NCBI RefSeq assembly: GCF_006149045.1
Contig: NZ_VBSN01000071.1
Location: 1 to 64,000 of the forward strand
Reading direction: 5' to 3'
DNA from: Dyadobacter flavalbus
GTDB lineage: Bacteria > Bacteroidota > Bacteroidia > Cytophagales > Spirosomataceae
Length of the DNA stretch: 64,000 nt
Below the pieces are notes generated by a model, which ran no database searches, was not told the DNA's origin, and was given only the letters and a program-made list of their open reading frames with translations. Made by a program: the position numbers and the translations under genes. Of this stretch, positions 1-9,073 are shown in pieces; position 1 is the stretch's first letter, and every line of letters starts with the position of its first letter.

Positions 1-3000
1 CCATCGTAAAGCCGGTGCCCTTGCCGTCCTTGTCTGCCAGCCCGTTCTCCGTCCCGCTGAAAGTCAGGGCAAACGGAAGTGCTACCGTCAGCTGTGCGCA
101 GGGCAGAAAGCTCAGAGGCAGACAGCCTGCCGCAGGTGCCGCGCTGACCGAAAGGCCAAAGACCGTGCCCGCAGAAGCCTTGCCGTCCGTTGCCGTCAGT
201 TTGATGCGGTAAGCCGCCGCCACAGATGGCGTGCCGCTGAAAGTCACCGTAGCAGCATCAAAAGACAGCCACGAAGGCAGCGCCGAGCCGCCTTCCAGGG
301 ATGCCGTATAAGTTAAAGGATCTGAATCTTCATCCGTGAAAGTGCCTGCTGCCATCTTGTAGCTGAAAGCCGAGCCTGCAACAACACTCTGGTCCGAAAT
401 TGACAAGGCCAATACCGGTGCATGATTAATAGGAAGCAATTTATTGATATGTACCGTAACCTGTGCCGTAGAGGAAAGTGCCGGTGTAGCATTGTCTGTA
501 GCCTGAACGGTCAGTACATACACCGAGTCCGTAGCATAGTTCAGTGCACCTGCAAGTGTAATGGCTCCGCTCTCGGAATCAATGGCGAATCTAGATGCCT
601 GGTTGCCGGCAGTAATGCTGTAACGAACCGTCTGGCCGGCAGCGTCCGTTGCGGAAACCTGGCCGATGCCCGTGCCAACTGCAATCTCTTCCCCATGCGT
701 GAACGAGTAAGATGCATTGGCAAAAACAGGTGCCTGGTTGGCAGGTGTAAATTTATTTACCTTAACAGTAACTTGTGCCGTAGCAGAAAGTGCCGGAACA
801 GCATTGTCCGTAGCCTGAACGGTCAGTACATACACCGAATCCGTAGCGTAGTTCAGTGCAGCGGCAAGTGTAATGGCGCCGCTTGCCGAATCAATCGCAA
901 ATTTGGACGACTGGTTGCCGGCCGTAATGCTGTAACGAACCGTCTGGCCGGCAGCATCCGTTGCGGAAACCTGACCGATGGCTGTGCCTACTGCAGTTTC
1001 TTCTCCATGCGTGAACGAGTAGGATGCATTGGCAAAAACAGGTGCCTGGTTAGCAGCAGGTTCTTCTTTTGAAACAGAGAAATTGTCAAAATTGAAAGTG
1101 ACAGGTTCAGTGCCATTGCGATGCGTGGCAAAAATTCCTGCGTAAACGGTTTTGCCCGAAAGTGCCAGATCAGCAATATTCAGGCCGGCAGCTGCTGAAG
1201 TACCGCCTACATTCACATATGTAGTGCCGTTGGTGGAGTAGAAGCCTTCCAGTTTGTTGTTGATCAAATCTACAACCATCCGAAGACGTACTGTCCTTGT
1301 GTTAAGCCCGGTGATGGCAGCAGTAATCTTGCGGTCGGAAACATCAGCACTTACGTCATTCAGTTCCCTGCGCAATTCTATTTTGTTGCCGACAGCAACC
1401 AGTTTCAGATACGTTTTGTCATTCAGACCAAGCCATATACCGCCCTGTTCGGAATTAACGCCGTTGTAAGGATTGATAAGCGTTGTTTCGAGCGTGATTT
1501 TGCCGCTTGCAGTAATGCCTGCTCCCAGCGCATTGATCTGATTGTTGTTGGTTAAATGTGCAATTCCCTTGTTGGTCAGAACACTAAGGATGCCATTTGC
1601 CACAGTCAGTTTGGAAGGTTCGTAACCAATGATGTTTGAGAAAGTAGCCTCATTGTCGGTAGCCTGACGGGCGCCTGAGTAAGCATCCACCATGGTGAAA
1701 CCGGTTCCGGTTTTGTTTTTATCAGCAAGACCGCCTTCGGTACCATCAAAGTTGAGCGTAAACGGCAAAGCCACTGCAACCTGGTCGCAGGGCAAAGTAC
1801 TGATCGGCGGGCAAGCCACCACGATCGGTGAGACGGCTGTCGTTACCGTAAGGTTGAATTCTGTGCTTGCGGAAAGGTTGCCGTCCGTAGCCGTTACAAT
1901 AATCCTGTAAGCAGCTGCTGTTTCAGGCGTGCCGCTGAAAGTATTGCTTGTGTTATCAAATGAAAGCCACTGGGGCAAGGCAGTGCCGCCGCTCAGTGAA
2001 GCAGACAGTGTCAGTTTGTCGCCCTCTTTATCCGTAAAAGTACCGGCAGGAACGGCAAAAGAAAATGCAGTACCGGTTTTGGCGGACTGGTCCTCAATCG
2101 CAGCGGACGCAACCGGTGCCGTATTGACCGGAGCAGCAGTTCCGGAAATTACATTTAAATCAAAATCAGTAAAAGCCGAAGCTTTTCCGTCCGTAGCAGT
2201 AAGTCTGATGCTGTAAGTGGCCTCAGCTGCCGGCGTACCGCTGAACGTGTTGTTCGACTGGTCAAATGTAAGCCATTCAGGAAGCGAAGCGCCATTGCTT
2301 AAAGAAGCTGAAACAGTCAGCACATCTCCGTCCGCATCCGTGAACGTACCGGCAGGAACCGCGAAAGAAAATGCAGAATCCAGCTTGGCTGTTTTATTGC
2401 CGATTGCAGCAACAACGGGTGTCGCATTAGTTGGGGCGGAAGCCGGGTTTACAGTTAGCGTAAATTCCGAGCTGGCAGAAGCCTGTCCGTCCGTAGCGGT
2501 GAGTTTGATGCTGTAAGTGGCCGCAGTTGCCGGCGTACCGCTGAACGTGTTGCTTGTCGCATTAAATGTAAGCCATTCAGGAAGCGAAGTGCCATCGCTC
2601 AACGAGGCTGAAAGTGTCAGCTTGTCTCCGTCCGCATCTGTGAAAGTGCCGGCAGGGACCGTGAAAGAAAAAGCAGAATCCGCTTTGGCCGTTTGATTTG
2701 AAACAGCGGCAGCGGCAACAGGTGCCGTATTGGCCGGAACCGGCGTAATGATCGCCGTATTGATTTTTGTATTTGTTCCGCCGGTGGCGTTGATTGTCAG
2801 GAAACCGTCTGTAACAGTTGCCCGTACCTTGGCGGATTTGAACCGGGTTGAAGCGCCAGCCGCACCGCTTGGCACGAAGTTGGAAAATGCGTTAACGCCT
2901 TCTACGTTAAGCGTATGGCTTTCTGGAACCGTGCCTACATCGCCGTCTCCGGCAGAAACAGTAACGTCGTAGGACCCGTTAGGAACTTTCATTTCCCAAT

Positions 3001-3580
3001 AGCCTTCGACTCTCGTACCGTTGAAAGAAGTAGTGCTCGGAATGGTATTGGCCTGCATGTGCATCAGGGTAGCCAGCAAAATGTTATCTGCAGGCTTCGT
3101 GCGTTTACGGCCGTTTCCAAGGTTCGATGTTCCGCCTACCGACAAGTCCACCGGTGTGCCGTCTGCCACCTTGCGCCAGCCGTATTCCAGGCCGCTTCCC
3201 TGGCTTGTGCCGGTTCTCGGCCCGAAAGGCTGTCCGTAATCTTTCAGCCAGCCATCAGGCGTTACCGTGGCTGCATCCTGGAAATTCACCTTGAATTCCG
3301 GGGCCGGATCCGCTACGGTCAGTAACCGCGCATTGATCCCTTTGGACCTTACCTGATTGCGTGTAAGGCCATGTTCGGAATTCAATTTTTCCGATGACCG
3401 TACAGCAGCTAACCGGCTGTCTACAAAGTGTTTGAATGGACGGGAAAAGAAATCGATTTCCCGTACAAAGTTCAGTGCATGCGACTGAACACTGACGATC
3501 AGGCCAATTAACAAAATCAATGGCCAGACCCGTGCATAAAAGCGTGCGAGCTTGTCAGTAAAGAAGTAATCTTCTTTCAT
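1..3580 (-). CDS. Giant modular secreted protein (malectin-like, Ig-like, ConA-like, cadherin domains); 3' end outside window
   Basis: An open frame runs from an ATG at 3580 off the window edge, about 1193 residues without a stop. A hydrophobic stretch at residues 16-32 (WPLILLIGLIVSVQSHA) looks like a signal peptide or anchor. Domains in order: a malectin/carbohydrate-binding-like region (about 80-280); three putative Ig (He_PIG-type) repeats of about 95 residues (283-575), each carrying a TDADGD/TDKEGD motif and a TFSGTP motif; a concanavalin/LamG-like domain (about 590-840); two nearly identical cadherin-type repeats (841-1053) with VSATDAAGQ and ALNYATDS motifs; a fourth Ig repeat (1054-1135); then the start of a second ConA-like block. 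The module following an LPCxQ linker begins FDGTEGGLADK in the first copy and FSGTENGLADK in the second, so a super-module is duplicated. The likely role is surface adhesion or glycan binding; no catalytic domain is visible in this part. A C-terminal type IX sorting domain would be expected beyond the edge (inference). Confidence 0.85.
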   Translation of the reverse strand, partial: MKEDYFFTDKLARFYARVWPLILLIGLIVSVQSHALNFVREIDFFSRPFKHFVDSRLAAVRSSEKLNSEHGLTRNQVRSKGINARLLTVADPAPEFKVNFQDAATVTPDGWLKDYGQPFGPRTGTSQGSGLEYGWRKVADGTPVDLSVGGTSNLGNGRKRTKPADNILLATLMHMQANTIPSTTSFNGTRVEGYWEMKVPNGSYDVTVSAGDGDVGTVPESHTLNVEGVNAFSNFVPSGAAGASTRFKSAKVRATVTDGFLTINATGGTNTKINTAIITPVPANTAPVAAAAVSNQTAKADSAFSFTVPAGTFTDADGDKLTLSASLSDGTSLPEWLTFNATSNTFSGTPATAATYSIKLTATDGQASASSEFTLTVNPASAPTNATPVVAAIGNKTAKLDSAFSFAVPAGTFTDADGDVLTVSASLSNGASLPEWLTFDQSNNTFSGTPAAEATYSIRLTATDGKASAFTDFDLNVISGTAAPVNTAPVASAAIEDQSAKTGTAFSFAVPAGTFTDKEGDKLTLSASLSGGTALPQWLSFDNTSNTFSGTPETAAAYRIIVTATDGNLSASTEFNLTVTTAVSPIVVACPPISTLPCDQVAVALPFTLNFDGTEGGLADKNKTGTGFTMVDAYSGARQATDNEATFSNIIGYEPSKLTVANGILSVLTNKGIAHLTNNNQINALGAGITASGKITLETTLINPYNGVNSEQGGIWLGLNDKTYLKLVAVGNKIELRRELNDVSADVSDRKITAAITGLNTRTVRLRMVVDLINNKLEGFYSTNGTTYVNVGGTSAAAGLNIADLALSGKTVYAGIFATHRNGTEPVTFNFDNFSVSKEEPAANQAPVFANASYSFTHGEETAVGTAIGQVSATDAAGQTVRYSITAGNQSSKFAIDSASGAITLAAALNYATDSVYVLTVQATDNAVPALSATAQVTVKVNKFTPANQAPVFANASYSFTHGEEIAVGTGIGQVSATDAAGQTVRYSITAGNQASRFAIDSESGAITLAGALNYATDSVYVLTVQATDNATPALSSTAQVTVHINKLLPINHAPVLALSISDQSVVAGSAFSYKMAAGTFTDEDSDPLTYTASLEGGSALPSWLSFDAATVTFSGTPSVAAAYRIKLTATDGKASAGTVFGLSVSAAPAAGCLPLSFLPCAQLTVALPFALTFSGTENGLADKDGKGTGFTM

Positions 3581-4373
3581 AATTGATAGAATAGAGGGAG
3601 TGATTATATTGAAAAAGATAAATTCGCTTCAAGCCCGATGCCATCACAGCTCGGGCTGGTGACATCGAAATATTGAGGATGAGTAAGGAGAAAAGAGGAA
3701 ATTTGATAATGCTGATACATACTGATTTTTGACTGAATTACTGTTAGAGGAATATGAGCGTTGCTAGTATTACTTATTGATGGCTGAAAGATAAAACCAG
3801 AATAATAATCGGTATATATTATTGGGATGATGACCTGTAACTACGGGGTAAAATGACCATTTATGAGGGTTTGAAATCCGGAAAATTGAGGTGAAATCCA
3901 AGGTGCATCATTTCCGAAATCCGAAATTTTCCCTGGAACACTACAATGTAATTTTGTTTATGAAGCGAAATAGCTCTTTCATGTGAAAGCCGGAATTTCC
4001 ATTTAGCTGGAAATTGAACTATACAACTATTCACATCCGCTGACAACAATGAATAGAAATAACTTATTGAAATTTTAGCAGAAATACTTCTGTAAATAAT
4101 CAAAGTAGTAGGATGCAGCCGTTTTTGTGAATATGTGAAAAAAGCTATTTTGAAATCAGCCGTTTCGTCCGGTCCGGTTGCAGGCCGGGGGGATATTTTA
4201 CAGCTATTACGCCATGACAATGCATCCGTGAACCGGAACATTGCCATGGCGTAACACCGGTTTTCAGTCCATAATTCGGATTATTACAGGCATTGTTTCC
4301 CATGCTGGCCTGGTTATTTTCTGAATTCTGATCAATACGCATCAGTCAGAAACCTATATCAAATCAGTACGTA
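3581..4373. other. 793-bp intergenic region with three hairpins
   Basis: This AT-rich region separates divergent genes. I find no convincing gene; a 128-codon minus-strand frame at 3861-4247 has no recognisable protein character. It holds several inverted repeats: AGCCCGA (3632-3638) with TCGGGCT (3651-3657) in the leader of the giant gene; AATTTCCA (3994-4001) with TGGAAATT (4008-4015); and a long hairpin at 4207-4254, listed separately. Confidence 0.7.
4207..4254. promoter_or_regulatory. Long imperfect hairpin upstream of the GH15 gene
   Basis: The arms 4207-4222 and 4239-4254 pair over 16 positions with one mismatch, around a 16-nt loop. The arms are built on ACGCCATG and CATGGCGT. It lies 119 bp before the start of the GH15 gene. 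There is no T-run on either side, so it is more likely an operator, a leader structure or a palindromic repeat than a terminator. Its function is unknown. Confidence 0.45.
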
Positions 4374-6188
4374 ATGCAGGATAATATTAACCACGAGTAC
4401 AACCGGATTGAAGATTACGGATTGATCGGAAACATGAAAACGGTCGCATTGATTTCGATGAACGGTTCGATTGATTTTATGTCTTACCCGACCTTTGATT
4501 CTCCGACTGTATTTGCAAAGTTGCTTGATTCCCGAAAAGGCGGGAGCTTTTCGGTGACACCGCATCTGCAGGATTACAATACAAAACAGCTTTATCTGCC
4601 CGGCACGGCCGTATTGCTTACGCGGTTCTTTTCCGAAGAGGGAATTGCAGAACTTACCGATTACATGCCGGTGCAAAAAGGACACGCGATCAAGTCCAAT
4701 GCCATTGTCAGGCAAGTTAAAACGGTACGCGGAAGTATCACGTACAAGGTGAAGTGCGCGCCTGCGTTCGATTATGCCCGTTCGAACCATACTTGCGAAG
4801 CCGGTGAAAACGAAGTGTTTTTCAAAGTACAGAATGATCAGAAAACGGTCATGCGCCTGCTTGCCGATGTGCCTTTGCAGGTTGTGGACAACAGCGGTTA
4901 TGCGGAATTTACACTTAATCAGTCTGAAACCGTTTATCTGGTGCTGGAATGCGGGCATCAGCATATCGAGGAAACGAATCCAGTTGAATATTACAAAAAT
5001 TACACGTACAAGGAAACCATCGGATACTGGCGAAAGTGGTCGTCCCAATCCACCTACAAAGGCCGCTGGAACGAAGCCGTAAATCGTTCTGCCATTACGC
5101 TGAAACTGCTGACTTCTTCGGAACACGGTTCCACGGTGGCAGCTGCGACTTTTGGCTTGCCCGAAACGCTGGGCGGAGAACGCAACTGGGATTACCGCTA
5201 TACCTGGATCCGGGACGCTGCATTCACCATGTACGCATTTCTGCGGCTTGGCTACACCAGTGAAGCCACGGCATTTCTCAAATGGATCCATGCCCGCTGC
5301 CAGGATGATAAATTGTACCTGATGTATTCCATTGACGGAACACATGAGCTGGCAGAAGAGGAACTGAGCCACTTCTCAGGATACAAAAACTCTAAGCCGG
5401 TCAGGATCGGCAATGCCGCGCAAAACCAGCTGCAGCTGGATATTTATGGTGAGCTGATCGATACCATATACATCTATAACAAACAGTATTCGGCCGTTAC
5501 TTACGAATTCTGGGAAACCATCGCGGAACAGATCGAGATCGTGATTGCAAGCTGGCGGAAACCGGATCACGGAATCTGGGAAATCAGGAATGTGGAAAAG
5601 GAATTTCTGCACAGTCGGCTGATGTGCTGGGTTGCGATGGACCGCGCCATCAAAATCGCGGAATTCCGGTCGTTTCCGTACCCGAAACAGCAATGGAACG
5701 AAATCAGGGATGAAATTTACCTGGACATTTACCATAATTTCTGGAATGAGGAAGTAGGGGCGTGGGTGCAGTACAAAGGCGCCGGCCATGTGGATGCCAG
5801 CGTATTGCTGATGTCGCTTATGCACTTTATTTCGCCGCATGAACCGCGCTGGCTCTCAACGATGAAAGTAGTGGAAAAGGAACTTGGCCTGGACGTATTG
5901 CTGTACCGTTACCGAAACGGTAAGGAGTCTTTCGACGGGCTTGAAGGCGAGGAAGGCACGTTTAACATGTGTTCGTTCTGGCTGATCGAATCGCTTGCAA
6001 AAAGCGGTCAGGTGAGCAAAGCACTGGACAGTTTCGAAAAAATGAACGGATATGCGAACCATCTGGGACTTTTCAGCGAGCAAATCAGTTATAAAGCAGA
6101 ACACCTTGGCAATTTTCCACAGGCATTTACGCATCTTGCACTCATCAGCGCAGCGCTTGAAATTGACAAACAGCTGGACCGACTTTAA
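4374..6188 (+). CDS. Glycoside hydrolase family 15 protein (glucoamylase/trehalase type)
   Basis: A 604-residue cytoplasmic-type protein without a signal peptide. The N-terminal beta-sandwich (about 1-230) starts IEDYGLIGNMKTVALI, as in bacterial and archaeal GH15 enzymes. The (alpha/alpha)6 barrel carries the family block GERNWDYRYTWIRDAAF (268-284), PVRIGNAAQNQLQLDIYGE (342-360), the general-acid region PDHGIWEIR (397-405, with Glu403) and EGEEGTFNMCSFW (524-536) near the second catalytic glutamate. Members hydrolyse alpha-glucosidic bonds of maltodextrins or of trehalose; the sequence alone does not settle which. Transaldolase follows 121 bp downstream on the same strand, which suggests a link between storage sugars and pentose-phosphate flux (inference). 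Confidence 0.93.
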   Translation: MQDNINHEYNRIEDYGLIGNMKTVALISMNGSIDFMSYPTFDSPTVFAKLLDSRKGGSFSVTPHLQDYNTKQLYLPGTAVLLTRFFSEEGIAELTDYMPVQKGHAIKSNAIVRQVKTVRGSITYKVKCAPAFDYARSNHTCEAGENEVFFKVQNDQKTVMRLLADVPLQVVDNSGYAEFTLNQSETVYLVLECGHQHIEETNPVEYYKNYTYKETIGYWRKWSSQSTYKGRWNEAVNRSAITLKLLTSSEHGSTVAAATFGLPETLGGERNWDYRYTWIRDAAFTMYAFLRLGYTSEATAFLKWIHARCQDDKLYLMYSIDGTHELAEEELSHFSGYKNSKPVRIGNAAQNQLQLDIYGELIDTIYIYNKQYSAVTYEFWETIAEQIEIVIASWRKPDHGIWEIRNVEKEFLHSRLMCWVAMDRAIKIAEFRSFPYPKQQWNEIRDEIYLDIYHNFWNEEVGAWVQYKGAGHVDASVLLMSLMHFISPHEPRWLSTMKVVEKELGLDVLLYRYRNGKESFDGLEGEEGTFNMCSFWLIESLAKSGQVSKALDSFEKMNGYANHLGLFSEQISYKAEHLGNFPQAFTHLALISAALEIDKQLDRL

Positions 6189-6309
6189 AATATTTTTATT
6201 AAAATACCTGAAAAAGCAGTAAATCCGGTATTTCAGCGTATTACTGGCTATATTCAGACTTGTTTAGAAAAACATTAAAACCGAGTTTACAATTTAATTG
6301 AATTGAAAT

Positions 6310-7407
6310 ATGACAACTAACAAGGTTAAACAAATCCATGATCACGGTCAGAGTATCTGGCTCGATTTCATTGACCGCGAACTGATGCGGTCCGGAAAGC
6401 TGCAAAAACTGATTGATGAGGATGGAATCCGCGGCATAACTTCTAATCCGGCTATTTTTGAAAAGGCAATTTCGAGCAGTTCCGATTATGATAACGATAT
6501 TGCAAAACTGGCAACCGGCGATAAAACAAATGAAGAAATTTTCTTTGCGCTCGCAATCGACGATATACAACAGGCTGCCGATTTCTTTGACAAAGTCTAT
6601 AATGAAGAAGTCGTCGGTGCAGACGGTTATGTAAGTCTGGAAGTTTCTCCGTTTCTGGCACTGGACACGCAGGGAACGATCGATCAGGCTCTGGACCTCT
6701 GGGAAAAAGTAGACCGCAAAAATGTCATGATCAAGATTCCCGGAACGCTGCCCGGACTGCCAGCGATCCGCAGGGCCATTGCAGAAGGTCTGAACATTAA
6801 TGTTACGCTGCTTTTCGGGCTCGAACGCTACGAAGCGGTAACGGATGCGTACATTTCGGGGCTGGAAGACAGGCTTAATGCGGGCGGTGACATCAGCCAG
6901 ATATCTTCGGTCGCAAGCTTTTTTATGAGCCGTATCGATGTGCTTGTTGATCCTTTGCTGGATGAAAAAGGACTGGGCGATCTGAAAGGAGAAGTGGCCA
7001 TTGCGCTCGCCAAGAAGGCATACGAGATTTACCAACGCGTTTTCAGCAGCGAGCGCTGGAACAAACTTGCAGAAAAAGGAGCCAAGCCGCAACGTCTGTT
7101 ATGGGCCAGCACCAGCAGCAAAAATCCGGCATTCAAGGATACCAAATATCTGGAGGCGCTGATCGGCCCGAATACAGTGGACACGGCGCCTCTGGAAACC
7201 ATCGAAGCTTTCCGCGATCACGGCGTGGCTGCAAACAACCTTGAACCCGGTCTTGAACAAGCTACCGAATTGCTTGAAAAGGTAAAAAATGCAGGTATTG
7301 ATCTGGAAGCAATTGCACAGCAACTTGAAAAGGAAGGAATTGACAAGTTCAATGCGCCTTACGAAAAGTTGCTGAAAGCAATCGAAGACCAGAAAAACAA
7401 GTCATAA
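6310..7407 (+). CDS. tal: Transaldolase
   Basis: A 365-residue protein of the longer transaldolase type (about 360-380 residues, TalA/TAL-PGI N-terminal type). It transfers a dihydroxyacetone unit from sedoheptulose-7-phosphate to glyceraldehyde-3-phosphate in the cytosolic pentose phosphate pathway. Diagnostic segments are GITSNPAIFEKAI (42-54), the Schiff-base lysine in NVMIKIPGT (Lys142) and NVTLLF a little further on. The start at 6310 follows an AT-rich leader with no strong Shine-Dalgarno sequence, as is usual in Bacteroidota. It is probably co-transcribed with the GH15 gene and ends at the terminator at 7451-7489. Confidence 0.96.
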   Translation: MTTNKVKQIHDHGQSIWLDFIDRELMRSGKLQKLIDEDGIRGITSNPAIFEKAISSSSDYDNDIAKLATGDKTNEEIFFALAIDDIQQAADFFDKVYNEEVVGADGYVSLEVSPFLALDTQGTIDQALDLWEKVDRKNVMIKIPGTLPGLPAIRRAIAEGLNINVTLLFGLERYEAVTDAYISGLEDRLNAGGDISQISSVASFFMSRIDVLVDPLLDEKGLGDLKGEVAIALAKKAYEIYQRVFSSERWNKLAEKGAKPQRLLWASTSSKNPAFKDTKYLEALIGPNTVDTAPLETIEAFRDHGVAANNLEPGLEQATELLEKVKNAGIDLEAIAQQLEKEGIDKFNAPYEKLLKAIEDQKNKS

Positions 7408-7450
7408 CGGAGCTGGAAAAAAGTTTCGCTCGGATCATTTTCATTGCAGA

Positions 7451-7489
7451 GATTTCAGCCCGGCAAAGGTCGGGCTGAAATCTTTTTTT
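7451..7489 (+). terminator. Rho-independent terminator after tal
   Basis: A perfect 12-bp stem, GATTTCAGCCCG (7451-7462) with its complement (7471-7482), closes an 8-nt loop and is followed by seven T residues. It lies 43 bp after the tal stop codon. Confidence 0.93.
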
Positions 7490-7618
7490 GTTGGTACCGT
7501 CCGGTTTTCCGTAAACAGAAAAACCGCAACCTCTTTGCTTTTATACAAATCAGTTACGGTTTAAACGGCTTTCAATGGACCTGAAACAGATCCGCATCAG
7601 CAAAGTATCAAATGCATT

Positions 7619-7900
7619 TTATGCCCGGGAAAAACTGAACGGCACAATGTTGTATTCAATAAATACTTTCATGATCTGTTCTTCTGAAATCGTGTGATTG
7701 TTGAGGTACAAATCGTAAATACTTGTCCAGAAACCACAGCCTTCATTGGTTTTATACCAAAGTTTAAACATAAAAATAAGGGACGGCAATCCGTAACCGG
7801 AATAGCTCAGCGGCCTTTCAAGTTGCTCCGACATTCGGTTTCCCAAACCGCAGATCGGAAAGCTGACTTCGTACAATGCTTTATTTTCTTCCAGGGTCAT
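7619..7900 (-). CDS. Hypothetical protein, second of a coupled pair
   Basis: A 93-residue protein that I do not recognise. It is mixed polar and aromatic, with no signal peptide and no membrane segment, and includes MSEQLERPLSYSGYG and LYLNNHTISEEQIMKVF. Its ATG overlaps the stop codon of the upstream gene as ATGA (7897-7900), so the two are almost certainly translationally coupled and probably act together. A toxin-antitoxin, immunity or small enzyme pair are all possible and none is supported by a motif. Confidence 0.65.
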   Translation of the reverse strand: MTLEENKALYEVSFPICGLGNRMSEQLERPLSYSGYGLPSLIFMFKLWYKTNEGCGFWTSIYDLYLNNHTISEEQIMKVFIEYNIVPFSFSRA

Positions 7901-8142
7901 GCCGGTAACGGTAAATTGATGATGAATTCGGGATCAGGCTGGAAACTGAAAGAAAAACCTTCATTGACAGATACACTCTTCGAATACATTTCAATGATCC
8001 TTTTCCGGTCGGCATAAATAACTTCACTGTTAAATAACCGGGCGGCTTCTATGTGATATTGAATGTCATAATTTTTATGCGGATCGTATTGGCCGTAAGT
8101 ACGTTCACATACTATTTGCAATGCAGCTTCATAGGTCATCAT
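7897..8142 (-). CDS. Hypothetical protein, first of a coupled pair
   Basis: An 81-residue protein starting MMTYEAALQIVCERTYGQYD, not recognised. The N-terminal half looks helical and the C-terminal half carries FSFSFQPDPEFIINLPLPA. It is the promoter-proximal gene of a two-gene unit and overlaps the next gene by 4 bp (ATGA). Upstream lie a 24-bp perfect palindrome (8208-8231) and a candidate promoter (8274-8306), which point to a separately controlled small operon. No homology-based function can be given. Confidence 0.65.
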   Translation of the reverse strand: MMTYEAALQIVCERTYGQYDPHKNYDIQYHIEAARLFNSEVIYADRKRIIEMYSKSVSVNEGFSFSFQPDPEFIINLPLPA

Positions 8143-8207
8143 ACTCGATTTTGGTTTAATTAAAATGATAGAGTTGGGTTTGAAATCAGAATTCGGTTTG
8201 GTCTTTT

Positions 8208-8231
8208 AATTCATTTGCATGCAAATGAATT
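8208..8231. promoter_or_regulatory. 24-bp perfect palindrome, candidate operator
   Basis: The sequence 8208-8231 is identical to its own reverse complement, centred on GCATGC at 8217-8222. It lies 65 bp upstream of the 8142 start codon and just downstream of the candidate promoter, so it would sit in the transcribed leader. It could be a dimeric regulator site or, less likely, a no-loop RNA palindrome. Confidence 0.6.
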
Positions 8232-8273
8232 GAAGTTATTAATGTTATTAATCAGCTAATAAATTGACTTGTG

Positions 8274-8306
8274 CAAAGATATCTGGTGTGCCTGCTATTC
8301 ATGAAA
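8274..8306 (-). promoter_or_regulatory. Candidate TAnnTTTG-type promoter for the small gene pair
   Basis: On the minus strand TATCTTTG (8274-8281) matches the Bacteroidota -7 box TAnnTTTG exactly. A TTTC (8303-8306) lies 21 nt upstream of it where TTTG/TTG is expected, a one-base departure. Confidence 0.4.
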
Positions 8307-8309
8307 TTA

Positions 8310-8340
8310 CTGTGGTGAGCAGGCTGAATTATGGGGTCAA
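8310..8340 (+). repeat. Dispersed 31-nt motif, copy 1
   Basis: CTGTGGTGAG (8310-8319), 13 unrelated bases, then GGGGTCAA (8333-8340). The same two blocks at the same spacing recur at 9043-9073 in the same orientation. The conserved-ends and variable-middle pattern could be remnants of transposable-element ends (inference). Confidence 0.55.
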
Positions 8341-8546
8341 TCGGGCCGGAATTCAGGAAAATATAAATGGCCGGACTGAAAAGAGAAAGCAGGAAATCTG
8401 ACTGGAATTTTATACGGGGCAACTGAAACGATTTATAAAAATCCGGCTGTTCAGGCTGTAATCAAGTAAATATAAAAAGGTGCAGATGAACCGTCAAAGC
8501 TGAATAAGCCGGCATAACAGCCTGATCGGAACATCTGCGGGTACGC

Positions 8547-8843
8547 TTAATTACAGCTTTCAAAAGCTGTTTCTTCTATTTCTTTTAGGGCGCTCTTGTG
8601 GAACTTTCTGTTTCTTAATTTTTTGAATTCTTCAATCAGATCACGTTCACCGACAATTTTATGATAATCGCTGTATATCATGATCATGGCCAGCACAAAG
8701 ACGTCCAGACAAAGCATGATAACAAATCCCTTGCGCTGCGCCGTCATACCGATATGGCCTATACGAATGCTTATTTTAAGAACAAAGGCGAAAATCAATC
8801 CTGCCGAAGCAGCGTACATAAAAGTATTAAAAAGCTTTTTCAT
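8547..8843 (-). CDS. Small two-helix membrane protein of unknown function
   Basis: A 98-residue protein if translation starts at the ATG at 8843 (MKKLFNTFMYAASAGLIF); a longer frame starts with TTG at 8870 and is less likely. Two hydrophobic helices are visible (about residues 8-22 and 40-54), followed by a charged cytoplasmic tail with EFKKLRNRKFHKSALKEIEE. I do not recognise a family. It stands alone between two copies of the 31-nt dispersed motif. Confidence 0.55.
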   Translation of the reverse strand: MKKLFNTFMYAASAGLIFAFVLKISIRIGHIGMTAQRKGFVIMLCLDVFVLAMIMIYSDYHKIVGERDLIEEFKKLRNRKFHKSALKEIEETAFESCN

Positions 8844-9042
8844 TTGGTAATAGAGGAGTTGTTCAGGCAAATGCCGCAGTACTTAAAAAATATTAACTGG
8901 TTTTCAGTGCGTTTACGGAGTTAAAAAATTCTGAAAATTATCCGGATTGCAATCGCATTTCAAAAGGTCTTCCAGAATCATAATCAACCTTGTTTTTTAA
9001 TTTTTCCGAAAGGTATTACATTCCCGTAAACCTCTAAAATCG

Positions 9043-9073
9043 CTGTGGTGAGTGCCATAATATTTGGGGTCAA
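9043..9073 (+). repeat. Dispersed 31-nt motif, copy 2
   Basis: CTGTGGTGAG (9043-9052), 13 bases different from those in copy 1, then GGGGTCAA (9066-9073). It lies 733 bp from copy 1 in the same orientation. Confidence 0.55.

Noticed and set aside
422..1072. 216-codon plus-strand frame across the cadherin repeats
   Set aside because: It is the shadow of the repeated DNA of the giant minus-strand gene.
3861..4247. 128-codon minus-strand frame in the intergenic gap
   Set aside because: No domain, signal or compositional support, and it runs through the 4207-4254 hairpin.
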